Assembly (NCBI GenBank): GCA_934129945.1
Contig: CAKOXC010000003.1
Span: 1 to 64,000, forward strand
From: an uncultured Bacilli bacterium
Lineage (GTDB): Bacteria; Bacillota_I; Bacilli_A; RF39; UBA660
Length of the DNA stretch: 64,000 nt
Direction: 5' to 3'
In this document: piece after piece, positions 7,898 through 15,367 of the stretch
Numbering within the stretch: position 1 is the first letter of the stretch
How the letters are laid out: the number at the start of each line of letters is the position of its first letter
Position numbers and translations under genes: made by a program
Notes under the pieces: generated by a model
Told to the model about the DNA's origin: nothing
Database searches by the model: none
The model's input: the letters and a program-made list of their open reading frames with translations, nothing else

Positions 7898-8899
7898 ATG
7901 AAAAAAATTAGTATTGAAGATATCAAAATAATAAAAGAATTAGCGAAAATACATAATTATGATGAAATATATAAAAGATATGGTAAATTTGTGTATAAGC
8001 TATTTGAATTAGAAAGAGCAACTGCAGAGATAAAATATGAAGGTGGGAAAATGAGTGATATTTTTCCATTTTCAACAAGAAAATTTTTATATCTTTTTAA
8101 AATATATACATTATGTTTTTTAATAAATTATCCTAATGAACTATTAAAATATTTATATGAACAAATAAAAGAAGCAAATATAGAAAAAATAATTGAGTAT
8201 GAAAATTACGTTGATGAATATTTAGCAAATTCTGATTTTAGCAATTTAAGTGATTTAGAAATATTTATTAAATTAATGCAGGATGAACATAAATCAATGA
8301 AATATGATGATCCTAAAAATGATGTTTCTGGTTATTTTAGATTAGCAATGTTAAATGGAACAGGAGTTTGTAGAAATATAGCTGATGATCTGGCCTATAA
8401 GTTGAATTTAATAAATCCTGACTACAATGCTAGAATGGTTGTAGTTAATTCAACATTTGGAAATTGGAAAGCAAATGAAGATGTCATGGAAATTTCTGAC
8501 AACTATAAAAAACATCATGTTATAGATAATACCAAAGTAAGAGAAGAAACGCTGACAATTTTAGAAAAAGCTAAAAAAGAAGTAATAAAAAGATTAATTC
8601 CTAATCATGCGATAACTTTAGTAGATATTCCAAATGAGGGATATACTTTAGTTTTAGATCCTACAAATAGTGGAATTGGTGTACTTTATCGTGGCAAGAT
8701 AGATATGTTTAATAGTCAGGACGAAAAATTTTATATTACAAATGCTTTTAATTATTTAATGACCGCATATAATCACAGATTAAATATTAATGTAAAAATG
8801 GTTAAAAGTCATTTTGTGAATCAATCTGTAGATAATTTAAATAAAGTTTATGGACTTGATGCTCAAAATGAAACTATAAAAAAATTAGAAAGAAAATAA
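7898..8899 (+). CDS. Transglutaminase-like cysteine protein, 333 aa
   Basis: The second half shows a transglutaminase/papain-like triad arrangement: Cys158 (NGTGVCRNIADD), His237 (NHAITLV) and Asp254 (VLDPTNSG). The spacing and the Cys-on-helix, His-on-strand, Asp-on-strand contexts fit bacterial transglutaminase-like hydrolases, which may act as peptidases or amidases. The N-terminal 150 residues are helical with no named domain. No signal peptide is visible, so it is probably cytoplasmic. The next gene encodes a smaller protein with a similar Cys-His pattern, suggesting a functional or evolutionary pair. Substrate unknown. Confidence 0.65.
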   Translation: MKKISIEDIKIIKELAKIHNYDEIYKRYGKFVYKLFELERATAEIKYEGGKMSDIFPFSTRKFLYLFKIYTLCFLINYPNELLKYLYEQIKEANIEKIIEYENYVDEYLANSDFSNLSDLEIFIKLMQDEHKSMKYDDPKNDVSGYFRLAMLNGTGVCRNIADDLAYKLNLINPDYNARMVVVNSTFGNWKANEDVMEISDNYKKHHVIDNTKVREETLTILEKAKKEVIKRLIPNHAITLVDIPNEGYTLVLDPTNSGIGVLYRGKIDMFNSQDEKFYITNAFNYLMTAYNHRLNINVKMVKSHFVNQSVDNLNKVYGLDAQNETIKKLERK

Positions 8900-8948
8900 A
8901 TATTTTTTTTAAAATAGTGATATAATAGTTGATTAGATGGTGATTGTT

Positions 8949-9512
8949 ATGGATTATAAAGAAATTAGAAATCCTTATGAGTTATATGAATATATGAAAA
9001 ATAATATCGAATATGGTTTTTATTCTTCTCTAGATGAAAAGATACATAAAAGAAATGAAACAGATAATTACAGTTACGAAAACTTATTGTTTAATTACTA
9101 CTATCTTCAAAAACCTGAAGAATTGTTAATAACTAAAACGGGTATTTGCTATGATCAAGTTGAGTTTGAAAGAAAGTGGTTTTTAGATCATGGTTATGAA
9201 GTTCATACATTTTTTACACCATATCACAACCATTGTTTTTTGATTTTTAAAGATAGAGATTATTATTATTTATTTGAATCGTGTATAAAAGATATTAATG
9301 GAATATATATTGGAGAAACAATTGAAGAATTATTAGATTATTATAAAATATTGCAAAATAATTTTGATATAGAATTTTATGAATACAATAATGTTATTTT
9401 TGGTTGCAATTTTATTAAATTTATATCTCATATTATTAAAAATGAAAAATATATTTTAGATTTACAAAAGAGAATGGAAAAACAACTTGTTAAATCTAAG
9501 AACATGAATTAA
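8949..9512 (+). CDS. Small transglutaminase-like protein, 187 aa
   Basis: The core resembles a short transglutaminase-like family common in Firmicutes: Cys67 (TGICYDQVE), His95 (HNHCFLIF) and an acidic third position around Glu110 (FES), followed by a GIYIG-like segment. ATG 8949 is preferred over ATG 8937, because GGTGA lies five bases before it. A TATAAT-like hexamer (8920-8925) gives it its own promoter. It follows the larger transglutaminase-like gene by 49 bases. Role unknown; probably a thiol hydrolase acting on peptides. Confidence 0.65.
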   Translation: MDYKEIRNPYELYEYMKNNIEYGFYSSLDEKIHKRNETDNYSYENLLFNYYYLQKPEELLITKTGICYDQVEFERKWFLDHGYEVHTFFTPYHNHCFLIFKDRDYYYLFESCIKDINGIYIGETIEELLDYYKILQNNFDIEFYEYNNVIFGCNFIKFISHIIKNEKYILDLQKRMEKQLVKSKNMN

Positions 9513-9561
9513 TTATTGTAATTTTTTCCTTAAAATTATATAATAAGAATAGGTGATAACA

Positions 9562-9813
9562 ATGAATAATAGTGGAATTTCAATTGAATATTTAGAAAAA
9601 TTAGGAGAACGTTTAAAAAAATTTAAAAGTAATATTCCATTAGAGGCATTAGATGGTAAATATGTTGACTCTAATATTGAAATATATAGATCTTTAGAAT
9701 CTAATTTTATTGGTTTAGGAAAATTATATTTTGGTATTGAAGGAAAAATTAGTGCTGAGGAATTATATAGTTTAATAGAAAATGAAAAAAAAGAAGTTGT
9801 TCAAAATAAATGA
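9562..9813 (+). CDS. Hypothetical protein, 83 aa
   Basis: A small, mostly helical protein without recognised motif (EYLEKLGERLKKFKSNIPLEAL, ending in a Lys/Glu-rich helix). ATG 9562 is chosen because AGGTGA (9551-9556) is its ribosome site; the upstream GTG overlaps that site. It has its own -10-like sequence and ends in a strong terminator, so it is a single-gene unit. Confidence 0.6.
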   Translation: MNNSGISIEYLEKLGERLKKFKSNIPLEALDGKYVDSNIEIYRSLESNFIGLGKLYFGIEGKISAEELYSLIENEKKEVVQNK

Positions 9814-9830
9814 GCAACTTCTTTTTTTTA
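9791..9830 (+). terminator. Terminator after 9813
   Basis: AAGAAGTTGTTCA (9791-9803) pairs with TGAGCAACTTCTT (9811-9823), followed by a T run; the stem overlaps the end of the upstream gene. Confidence 0.85.
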
Positions 9831-9833
9831 TAA

Positions 9834-9956
9834 TTATTTAGTTTTTTTATCGTCTTTTTTTAAATACATTTTATTGATTAATTTAACTTTAACACCTTTT
9901 TCTAGAGCAAAACATTTTTTAACTCCTTTAGGTAAATTCTTTTTATAAACTTTCAT
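9834..9956 (-). CDS. Very small basic protein, 40 aa
   Basis: A 40-codon minus-strand frame with a textbook GGAGG ribosome site seven bases before ATG (9956). The product begins MKVYKKNLPKGVKKCF, has a single Cys, is strongly basic and ends KKDDKKTK. It fills an otherwise empty gap between two plus-strand genes. I know no family; the ribosome site and clean stop are the evidence. It may be a small nucleic-acid-binding or membrane-surface protein. Confidence 0.6.
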   Translation of the reverse strand: MKVYKKNLPKGVKKCFALEKGVKVKLINKMYLKKDDKKTK

Positions 9957-10085
9957 AAATAACCTCCATATACATAAATTTCTAACCTATTATAACATAT
10001 GTTTACAAAAATTTTCAAAAAAATTAATAATTTTTAATTATTTAAAATTATGATATAATCTATTTTGAAAAAAGAGGTGTGAAGC

Positions 10086-10826
10086 ATGGATAAAAAAGTT
10101 GTTATAATTACAGGTGGATCTCGTGGCATTGGTAAAAGCACAGCTTATAAATTTGCAAGTTCTAACTACGATGTTGTTTTAACATATAATAAAGATAAAA
10201 TATCTGCTGATAGAATTAAAATGGAATTAGAAAAAAAATATAATATTGAAGTCTTAACTTTACAAGTTGATGTTAGTAATGAAGAAGAAGTAAAAAAAAT
10301 GATCAATGAAACAATTTTAAAGTTTGGTAAGATAAATTGCCTTGTAAATAATGCTGGTATTTGTTTAGACAATAATTTTGATGATAAAACTGTTTCTGAA
10401 TTTCATAAAGTTTTAGATGTAAATTTAATCGGGCCATTTTTAACTAGTAAATATGCTTATAAATATTTAATGAAAGAAAAAAACAGTAGCATTATAAATG
10501 TTTCATCAACTAATGGGATTGATACAAATTATATTGAAAGTATTGATTATGATGCTTCAAAAGCTGGTCTTATTTCTTTAACTCACAATTTGGCTTTTGA
10601 ATTTAAAGGAAAAATTCGTGTTAATTGTGTTGCACCTGGATGGGTTGAGACAGATATGAACAAAGATTTAGAAAAGCATTTTAAAGAAAGTGAAATAGAA
10701 AATATTATTTTAAAAAGATTTGCAAAACCTGATGAAATTGCTAATGTTATATATTTTTTGGCAAGTGATGAAGCTTCATATATAAATAATGAAGTTATAA
10801 GAGTTGATGGTGGATTAAGTAGGTGA
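10086..10826 (+). CDS. Short-chain dehydrogenase/reductase (FabG-like)
   Basis: A 246-residue classical SDR. It has an N-terminal Rossmann motif (ITGGSRGIGKS), NNAG (about residue 90), the catalytic Ser near 140 (NVSSTNG), Tyr155 and Lys159 (YDASK), and the PGWVETDM segment after the active site. Such enzymes reduce or oxidise carbonyl/hydroxyl groups with NAD(P); 3-oxoacyl-ACP reductase is the nearest named type, but the pairing with a YnbB-like PLP enzyme four bases downstream, rather than with fatty-acid genes, argues against assigning fabG. Confidence 0.85.
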   Translation: MDKKVVIITGGSRGIGKSTAYKFASSNYDVVLTYNKDKISADRIKMELEKKYNIEVLTLQVDVSNEEEVKKMINETILKFGKINCLVNNAGICLDNNFDDKTVSEFHKVLDVNLIGPFLTSKYAYKYLMKEKNSSIINVSSTNGIDTNYIESIDYDASKAGLISLTHNLAFEFKGKIRVNCVAPGWVETDMNKDLEKHFKESEIENIILKRFAKPDEIANVIYFLASDEASYINNEVIRVDGGLSR

Positions 10827-10830
10827 AATT

Positions 10831-12057
10831 ATGGATTTAGATAATTTAATAAATAGTAGTGAAAAAGAATTAGTAAAAGAATTTGAAAATATTGATAAAA
10901 TAGAATACCTAAATAGTAAAAAGGTATTAAATGCTTTATGGAATAATAAAGTAAGTGAGCAAGTTTTTAATTCAACTACTGGTTATGGGTATGATGATTT
11001 AGGTAGAGATGTTATTGAAAAAGTTTTTGCTGAGGTTTTAGATAGTGAAGATGCTTTAGTTCGTAACCAGTTTATTTCAGGAAGTCATGCTTTAACAGTT
11101 TGTTTATTTGCACTTTTACGCCCTAATGATTTACTTCTAAGTATTACAGGAACTCCTTATGATACATTACATGAAGTAATTGGAATTAAAGAAAATGCTA
11201 GTTCTTTGAAATCTTTTGGTGTTAAATATGATGAAATATCTTTAAAAAATAATGATTTTGATTATGACAAAATAGCAGAATATATAAAAAATAACCAAGT
11301 AAAAGTAATTGAAATTCAAAGAAGCAAAGGTTATTCTACTAGAAAAGGTCTTACAATTGATAAACTAGAAAAAGTTATAAACATTATTAAAGATATTGAT
11401 AAAAATATAATAATAATGGTTGATAATTGTTATTGTGAATTTGTTGAAGATAAAACCCCAACAGGTGTTGGAGCAGATGTTATGGTTGGTTCTTTAATTA
11501 AAAATTTGGGGGCTTCTATAGCTCCAAATGGAGCTTATATTGCTGGTAAAAAAGAATTAGTAGAACTTGCTGGAGAAAGGTTAACACTTCCTGGCGAAGG
11601 TAGAGAAGTAGGTCCATCTCTTGGAATAAATAAAGCAATATTACAAGGACTATATTTTGCTCCACAAGTAGTTGCTAGTAGTTTAAAAACAGCAGTTTTA
11701 ACATCTAAAGTAATGGAAAAATTAAATATTGAAGTAGAACCAACTTCTAATGAAAAAAGGGCAGACATTGTTCAAAGTATAATTTTTAAAGATAGAGAAA
11801 AATTAATTAAATATTGTCAAGGCATTCAAGCAGGAAGTCCAATTGATTCATATGCTTTGCCAATGCCAGCACCAATGCCTGGTTATAGTGATGATGTTAT
11901 AATGGCCGCTGGAACTTTTACTCAAGGTTCATCAATAGAACTTTCATGTGATGGCCCTCTAAGAGATCCATATATAGCCTATCAACAAGGTTCAGTTTCT
12001 TATTTTTATGGTAAAATAGCTTTAAAAAAAGCCTTAGAATTTTTATTAGAAAAGTAA
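10831..12057 (+). CDS. ynbB: YnbB-like PLP enzyme (methionine gamma-lyase family)
   Basis: A 408-residue PLP-dependent protein of the YnbB/'aluminium resistance' branch of the Cys/Met-metabolism fold. Typical segments: YGYDDLGRDVIE, QFISGSHALTVCLFALLRP, IQRSKGYSTR, VDNCYCEF, and the PLP-binding Lys224 in GSLIKNLG. Family members are annotated as C-S lyases or methionine gamma-lyase-like, but the physiological substrate is not settled. In other Bacilli it lies near glnA-glnR or hflX; here it follows an SDR gene by four bases, so both are probably co-transcribed. A hairpin terminator overlaps its end. Confidence 0.85.
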   Translation: MDLDNLINSSEKELVKEFENIDKIEYLNSKKVLNALWNNKVSEQVFNSTTGYGYDDLGRDVIEKVFAEVLDSEDALVRNQFISGSHALTVCLFALLRPNDLLLSITGTPYDTLHEVIGIKENASSLKSFGVKYDEISLKNNDFDYDKIAEYIKNNQVKVIEIQRSKGYSTRKGLTIDKLEKVINIIKDIDKNIIIMVDNCYCEFVEDKTPTGVGADVMVGSLIKNLGASIAPNGAYIAGKKELVELAGERLTLPGEGREVGPSLGINKAILQGLYFAPQVVASSLKTAVLTSKVMEKLNIEVEPTSNEKRADIVQSIIFKDREKLIKYCQGIQAGSPIDSYALPMPAPMPGYSDDVIMAAGTFTQGSSIELSCDGPLRDPYIAYQQGSVSYFYGKIALKKALEFLLEK

Positions 12058-12074
12058 TTGCTTTTCTTTTTTTC
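12048..12074 (+). terminator. Terminator after ynbB
   Basis: AGAAAAG (12048-12054) pairs with CTTTTCT (12061-12067), followed by T-rich sequence. Confidence 0.75.
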
Positions 12075-12121
12075 TTTTGTTAAAATATAAATGCAAAAAA
12101 ATTGCATTTGGAGATGATAAA

Positions 12122-12955
12122 ATGGAAGAAGTTATTATAGATAGTTTAATTGATACATTAAAATTAATTCCATTTTTAATAATAGTTTTCTTATTTATGG
12201 AATTGTTAGAACACAAATTTAGTAAGAAAAGTAAAAATATTATTAAAAAGGCTGGTAATGTAGGTCCAATATATGGTTCTCTTTTAGGAGTTATTCCTCA
12301 ATGTGGTTTTTCAGTTGCTGCAACCAATTTATTTTCAGCACGTATCATATCTATTGGCACTTTAGTAGCAGTTTATCTTTCTACTTCTGATGAGATGCTT
12401 CCTATTATGTTAAGTGAAAAAGTTTCAATTTTAATATTGGCAAAAGTAATAGGATTTAAAATATTAATTGGAATGGTAGTAGGATTTATTGTTGATTTTA
12501 TCTTAAAAAAAGAAGAAAAAGAACATGTTCATGAATTATGTGAACATTCTCATTGTAGCTGTGATGAAAGTATCATTAAATCTGTATTAATTCATACTTT
12601 AAATATTACTTTTTTTATTCTAGTTATAAATATTATATTTAATTTAATACTATGGAAGATAGGGCCAGATAAAATTTCTGAATTTTTGTTAAAAGAAAGT
12701 TTTTTTGAACCATTTTTAACTAGTTTAGTAGGGCTTATTCCAAACTGTGCTTCAAGTATAATTATTACGGAATTATTTTTAAAAAAAGCAATTACTTTTG
12801 GAGCAATGTTATCAGGTCTTTTAACAAATAGTGGTGTTGCTTTAACAGTTTTATTTAAAGAAAATAAAAATATAAAAGAAAATATTAAAATAATTGGAAT
12901 ACTATATTTTTCAGGAGTTATATTTGGAATAATTCTTAATTTGATAGGGGTTTAA
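12122..12955 (+). CDS. Putative heavy-metal/manganese exporter (ArsP_2-like permease)
   Basis: A 277-residue membrane protein with about eight to ten hydrophobic segments in two halves; each half carries a similar signature (GSLLGVIPQCGFSVAATNLF near residue 55; LVGLIPNCASSIIITELF near 200), an internal repeat typical of the ArsP_2/putative 10-TM heavy-metal exporter family. Between the halves is a His/Cys-rich cytoplasmic loop (HVHELCEHSHCSCDE), a probable metal-binding site. ATG 12122 is preferred to the earlier start because GGAG lies just before it. The Fur-type regulator begins one base after its stop, so metal-responsive control is likely. Substrate (Mn, Zn or arsenic compound) is not determined. 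Confidence 0.75.
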   Translation: MEEVIIDSLIDTLKLIPFLIIVFLFMELLEHKFSKKSKNIIKKAGNVGPIYGSLLGVIPQCGFSVAATNLFSARIISIGTLVAVYLSTSDEMLPIMLSEKVSILILAKVIGFKILIGMVVGFIVDFILKKEEKEHVHELCEHSHCSCDESIIKSVLIHTLNITFFILVINIIFNLILWKIGPDKISEFLLKESFFEPFLTSLVGLIPNCASSIIITELFLKKAITFGAMLSGLLTNSGVALTVLFKENKNIKENIKIIGILYFSGVIFGIILNLIGV

Positions 12956-12956
12956 T

Positions 12957-13331
12957 ATGATAAATGAAATTTTAAAAAGTAATGGTATAAAGATTACTAA
13001 AGCAAGAGTTAAAATTTTAAGTGAAATTTTAAATGCATCTAATGGAATATCTTTAAAAACTTTAGAAAAAAATAATAATTCTATGAATGATTCAACAATT
13101 TATAGGACAATAAAACTATTCTTAGATTATCATATTATTTATAAAGAAATTGATAATGATGAAGTTGTTTTTAAAATGTGTGGTAACGAAGAACATTATG
13201 TTGAATGTATCATTTGTCATAAAAGAGAAAAAATAAAAATGTGCCCCTTAGATAAAATTGATTTGAAAAATTATAAGATTTTAAATCACACTATTAAAAT
13301 TGAAGGAATATGTCAAAAATGTAATAAATAA
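12957..13331 (+). CDS. Fur/Zur/PerR-family metalloregulator
   Basis: A 124-residue Fur-family repressor: a winged-helix DNA-binding domain (ITKARVKILSEIL, DSTIYRTIKLFLDY) and a short dimerisation domain with CxxC pairs (CIICHK at about 84; CQKCNK at the C-terminus) that usually hold structural zinc. The protein is short for the family (usually 135-150) with a trimmed regulatory region. It overlaps transcriptionally with the metal exporter, so it probably regulates that operon. Which metal it senses cannot be told from sequence. Confidence 0.85.
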   Translation: MINEILKSNGIKITKARVKILSEILNASNGISLKTLEKNNNSMNDSTIYRTIKLFLDYHIIYKEIDNDEVVFKMCGNEEHYVECIICHKREKIKMCPLDKIDLKNYKILNHTIKIEGICQKCNK

Positions 13332-13357
13332 TACGCTTTAATAAACGTATTTTTTTG
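13331..13357 (+). terminator. Terminator after the Fur-type gene
   Basis: AATACG and CGTATT around a ten-base loop, followed by T7. Confidence 0.7.
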
Positions 13358-13395
13358 CTATTTTTGGAAACACTATATATAGTGGAGGTGATAAA

Positions 13396-13578
13396 ATGAC
13401 TTCTAAAGAATTAGCTTATTTAGAAGATGCTTTATCAAAAGAAAATTTTATAATTGAAAAAATGAACGTAATAATTTCTAATATTGAATGCGAAGATTGT
13501 ATTAAAGATTTAGAAAATATTCAAAAAGTACATCAAAAAGATGTTAAAAAATTAGAAAAATTATTAATGGAGGATTAG
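13396..13578 (+). CDS. CotF-like small helical protein
   Basis: A 60-residue protein (LAYLEDALSKENFIIEKMN, then CEDCIKDLENIQKVH) resembling one half of CotF-type spore-coat/ferritin-like helical hairpins. AGTGGAGGTGA is its ribosome site. The next gene, a few bases downstream, encodes a similar helical partner, so the two could assemble into a four-helix unit. Spore-coat origin is inferred from family resemblance only. Confidence 0.6.
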   Translation: MTSKELAYLEDALSKENFIIEKMNVIISNIECEDCIKDLENIQKVHQKDVKKLEKLLMED

Positions 13579-13581
13579 TTT

Positions 13582-13827
13582 ATGAATGATAAAATGCTAT
13601 TAGAAGAGTTGTTATGTTATGAAAAAAATCTTTGTGATATTTATATGCATGCAACTATTGAATCTTCAAATGATTTTATGTTTGATAACTTTATTGAAAA
13701 TTTAGAACAAACTTTGAATAATCAACATATGGTTTATAAAATAATGGAAAATGCTAATTACTACCAAGTAGAAAAAGCTAAAAAAGAAAACATAAAAAAA
13801 GCTCAACAAAAATTTCAATGTAAATAA
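13582..13827 (+). CDS. CotF-like small helical protein, second of pair
   Basis: An 81-residue helical protein (MLLEELLCYEKNLCDIYMHA, HMVYKIMENANYYQVEKA) with the look of the CotF domain (long amphipathic helices, late Tyr-rich turn). It lies three bases after the preceding gene with GGAGG overlapping that gene's end. A terminator follows. Together the two form a tiny operon. In Bacilli such genes are often sporulation-controlled, although members also occur in species not known to sporulate. Confidence 0.65.
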   Translation: MNDKMLLEELLCYEKNLCDIYMHATIESSNDFMFDNFIENLEQTLNNQHMVYKIMENANYYQVEKAKKENIKKAQQKFQCK

Positions 13828-13856
13828 GCATAATAATTGTATTTATGCTTTTTTTT
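13826..13856 (+). terminator. Terminator after CotF-like pair
   Basis: AAGCATAA (13826-13833) pairs with TTATGCTT (13843-13850), followed by T8. Confidence 0.85.
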
Positions 13857-13885
13857 TGATATAATCCTCAGTAGGAGGAGTAAGA

Positions 13886-14653
13886 ATGAAGAAAATTAAA
13901 TTATTGTTAGTTGCTTTAATTTCAGTAGTGTTATTACCTTTATCTATTAATGCTGCTAGTAACGAAAAAATTACTGTTCATATTTTTAGAGGAGAAGGTT
14001 GCGGTTATTGTAAAGCTGCATTATCATTCTTTGATAGTATTAAAGAAGAATATGGCCAATATTATGAATTAGAAGAACATGAAGTTTGGTATGATGAAGA
14101 CAATGCTACTTTAATGTCAAATGTTGCTGCATATTTTAATGAAGAAGTTAATGGAGTTCCATATATTATAATTGGTGATAAAACATTCCAAGGATATACT
14201 GAATCTTATAATGATGAAATAAAACAAGCTATTAAAGATACTTATGATAGTGGAAAATTCGAAGATAGAGTTAAACAAGTACAAGATGGTACAGCAACAA
14301 CTTCAAATACATCAAAAAAAGATAAAGACAAAGATAATAATACAACAACAATTATAATTATTGCTGTTGCATTAGTTGGATTTGTTGCATTATTCTATTT
14401 TGCAAGAGATAATGGTACTGAAGAAATTGAAGTTAAAGAAGAAAAAAAGGTAGAAGAAGTAAAAGTTGAACCAGAAGTAAAAAAAGAAACTGCACCTAAA
14501 AAAACAACAAAAACAACATCTTCTAAAAAAACTACTACTACAAAAAAAACAACAAGAAGTACTACAACTGCAAAAAAGACTACAGCAAAAAAAGCAACTC
14601 CAAAGAAAACTACAAATACTAAAAAAACAACAACAAAAAAATCAGGAAAATAA
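13886..14653 (+). CDS. Membrane-anchored thioredoxin-like protein with Lys/Thr-rich tail
   Basis: A 255-residue protein with four parts: a signal peptide (residues 1-23, ending INAAS); a thioredoxin-like domain with active site CGYC at 39-42 and a cis-Pro-type GVPYIIIG segment near 92; a transmembrane helix around residues 155-172; and a tail of about 80 residues that is acidic then almost entirely Lys and Thr/Ser/Ala. The redox domain should face outside. The tail, by the positive-inside rule, should lie in the cytoplasm and resembles histone-H1-like repeats. The role may be extracytoplasmic disulfide chemistry; the tail's purpose is unknown. Confidence 0.8.
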   Translation: MKKIKLLLVALISVVLLPLSINAASNEKITVHIFRGEGCGYCKAALSFFDSIKEEYGQYYELEEHEVWYDEDNATLMSNVAAYFNEEVNGVPYIIIGDKTFQGYTESYNDEIKQAIKDTYDSGKFEDRVKQVQDGTATTSNTSKKDKDKDNNTTTIIIIAVALVGFVALFYFARDNGTEEIEVKEEKKVEEVKVEPEVKKETAPKKTTKTTSSKKTTTTKKTTRSTTTAKKTTAKKATPKKTTNTKKTTTKKSGK

Positions 14654-14670
14654 TAAATCCTGATTTTTAA
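14640..14670. terminator. Bidirectional terminator between convergent genes
   Basis: ATCAGGA and TCCTGAT around a short A-rich loop, followed by T5 on the plus strand and preceded by an A run; it serves the convergent genes at 14653 and 14667. Confidence 0.7.
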
Positions 14671-15260
14671 TTTGCCTTTAATAAATTATATAGATCAATT
14701 CCTGCTCCAATAATCATCCATATTCCGATAATTGTTAAAACAATATTTTGGAAGAATATTGAATAAAGTCCCATAGCTATTACGATTATCGCTTCTATTA
14801 TGTTAAGATTAGCAGTCTTTTTATCAACGCTATATAACTCGGAAATACCAATTAATTTAGTTACACCTGTTATAATTAACCAAGCACCAATTATGATATT
14901 TAAAAATGTTTCAATAACACTAGATAATAGTATTACTAATAATCCAATTGCTATAGATATTATACCAGTATTTAATTTAACACTATCTTCAATTTTTAGT
15001 TGATTTTTTAATTGGATATATTTTATTATATTATAAATTCCAAATCCAGCTATAATAGCACCGAGAATATAACAAGCATAAATTATTATCGTATTAGAAT
15101 TTGTTAAGAAAATAAATCCAACTATTCCCATTAATACTGGTGAAATAAATTTCTTATTTTTGTTGAAAGAATCTCTTAAATCTTGTTCTTTCTTTTCTTG
15201 TTTTTTAGATTTAGGTTTAATTAATTCAACTTTTTCATTTCCTTTATCTTTAGATTTCAA
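14667..15260 (-). CDS. DUF308/HdeD-like membrane protein
   Basis: A 197-residue protein: a basic, Lys-rich N-terminal cytoplasmic region (about 45 residues) followed by six hydrophobic segments arranged as repeated two-helix units with GIxxIxxGxxxI patterns, typical of DUF308 (HdeD). HdeD-type proteins are linked to acid or general stress in other bacteria, but the molecular role is unknown. It is transcribed alone on the minus strand. Confidence 0.75.
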   Translation of the reverse strand: MKSKDKGNEKVELIKPKSKKQEKKEQDLRDSFNKNKKFISPVLMGIVGFIFLTNSNTIIIYACYILGAIIAGFGIYNIIKYIQLKNQLKIEDSVKLNTGIISIAIGLLVILLSSVIETFLNIIIGAWLIITGVTKLIGISELYSVDKKTANLNIIEAIIVIAMGLYSIFFQNIVLTIIGIWMIIGAGIDLYNLLKAN

Positions 15261-15367
15261 ATAATCACATCCTCAATAAATATTATAACTTTTATTTTGA
15301 AATAATCAATAGAATTCTTTAAATATGTGTGTTACAATATATGAAAGAATAATAAGGTGATAATAAA

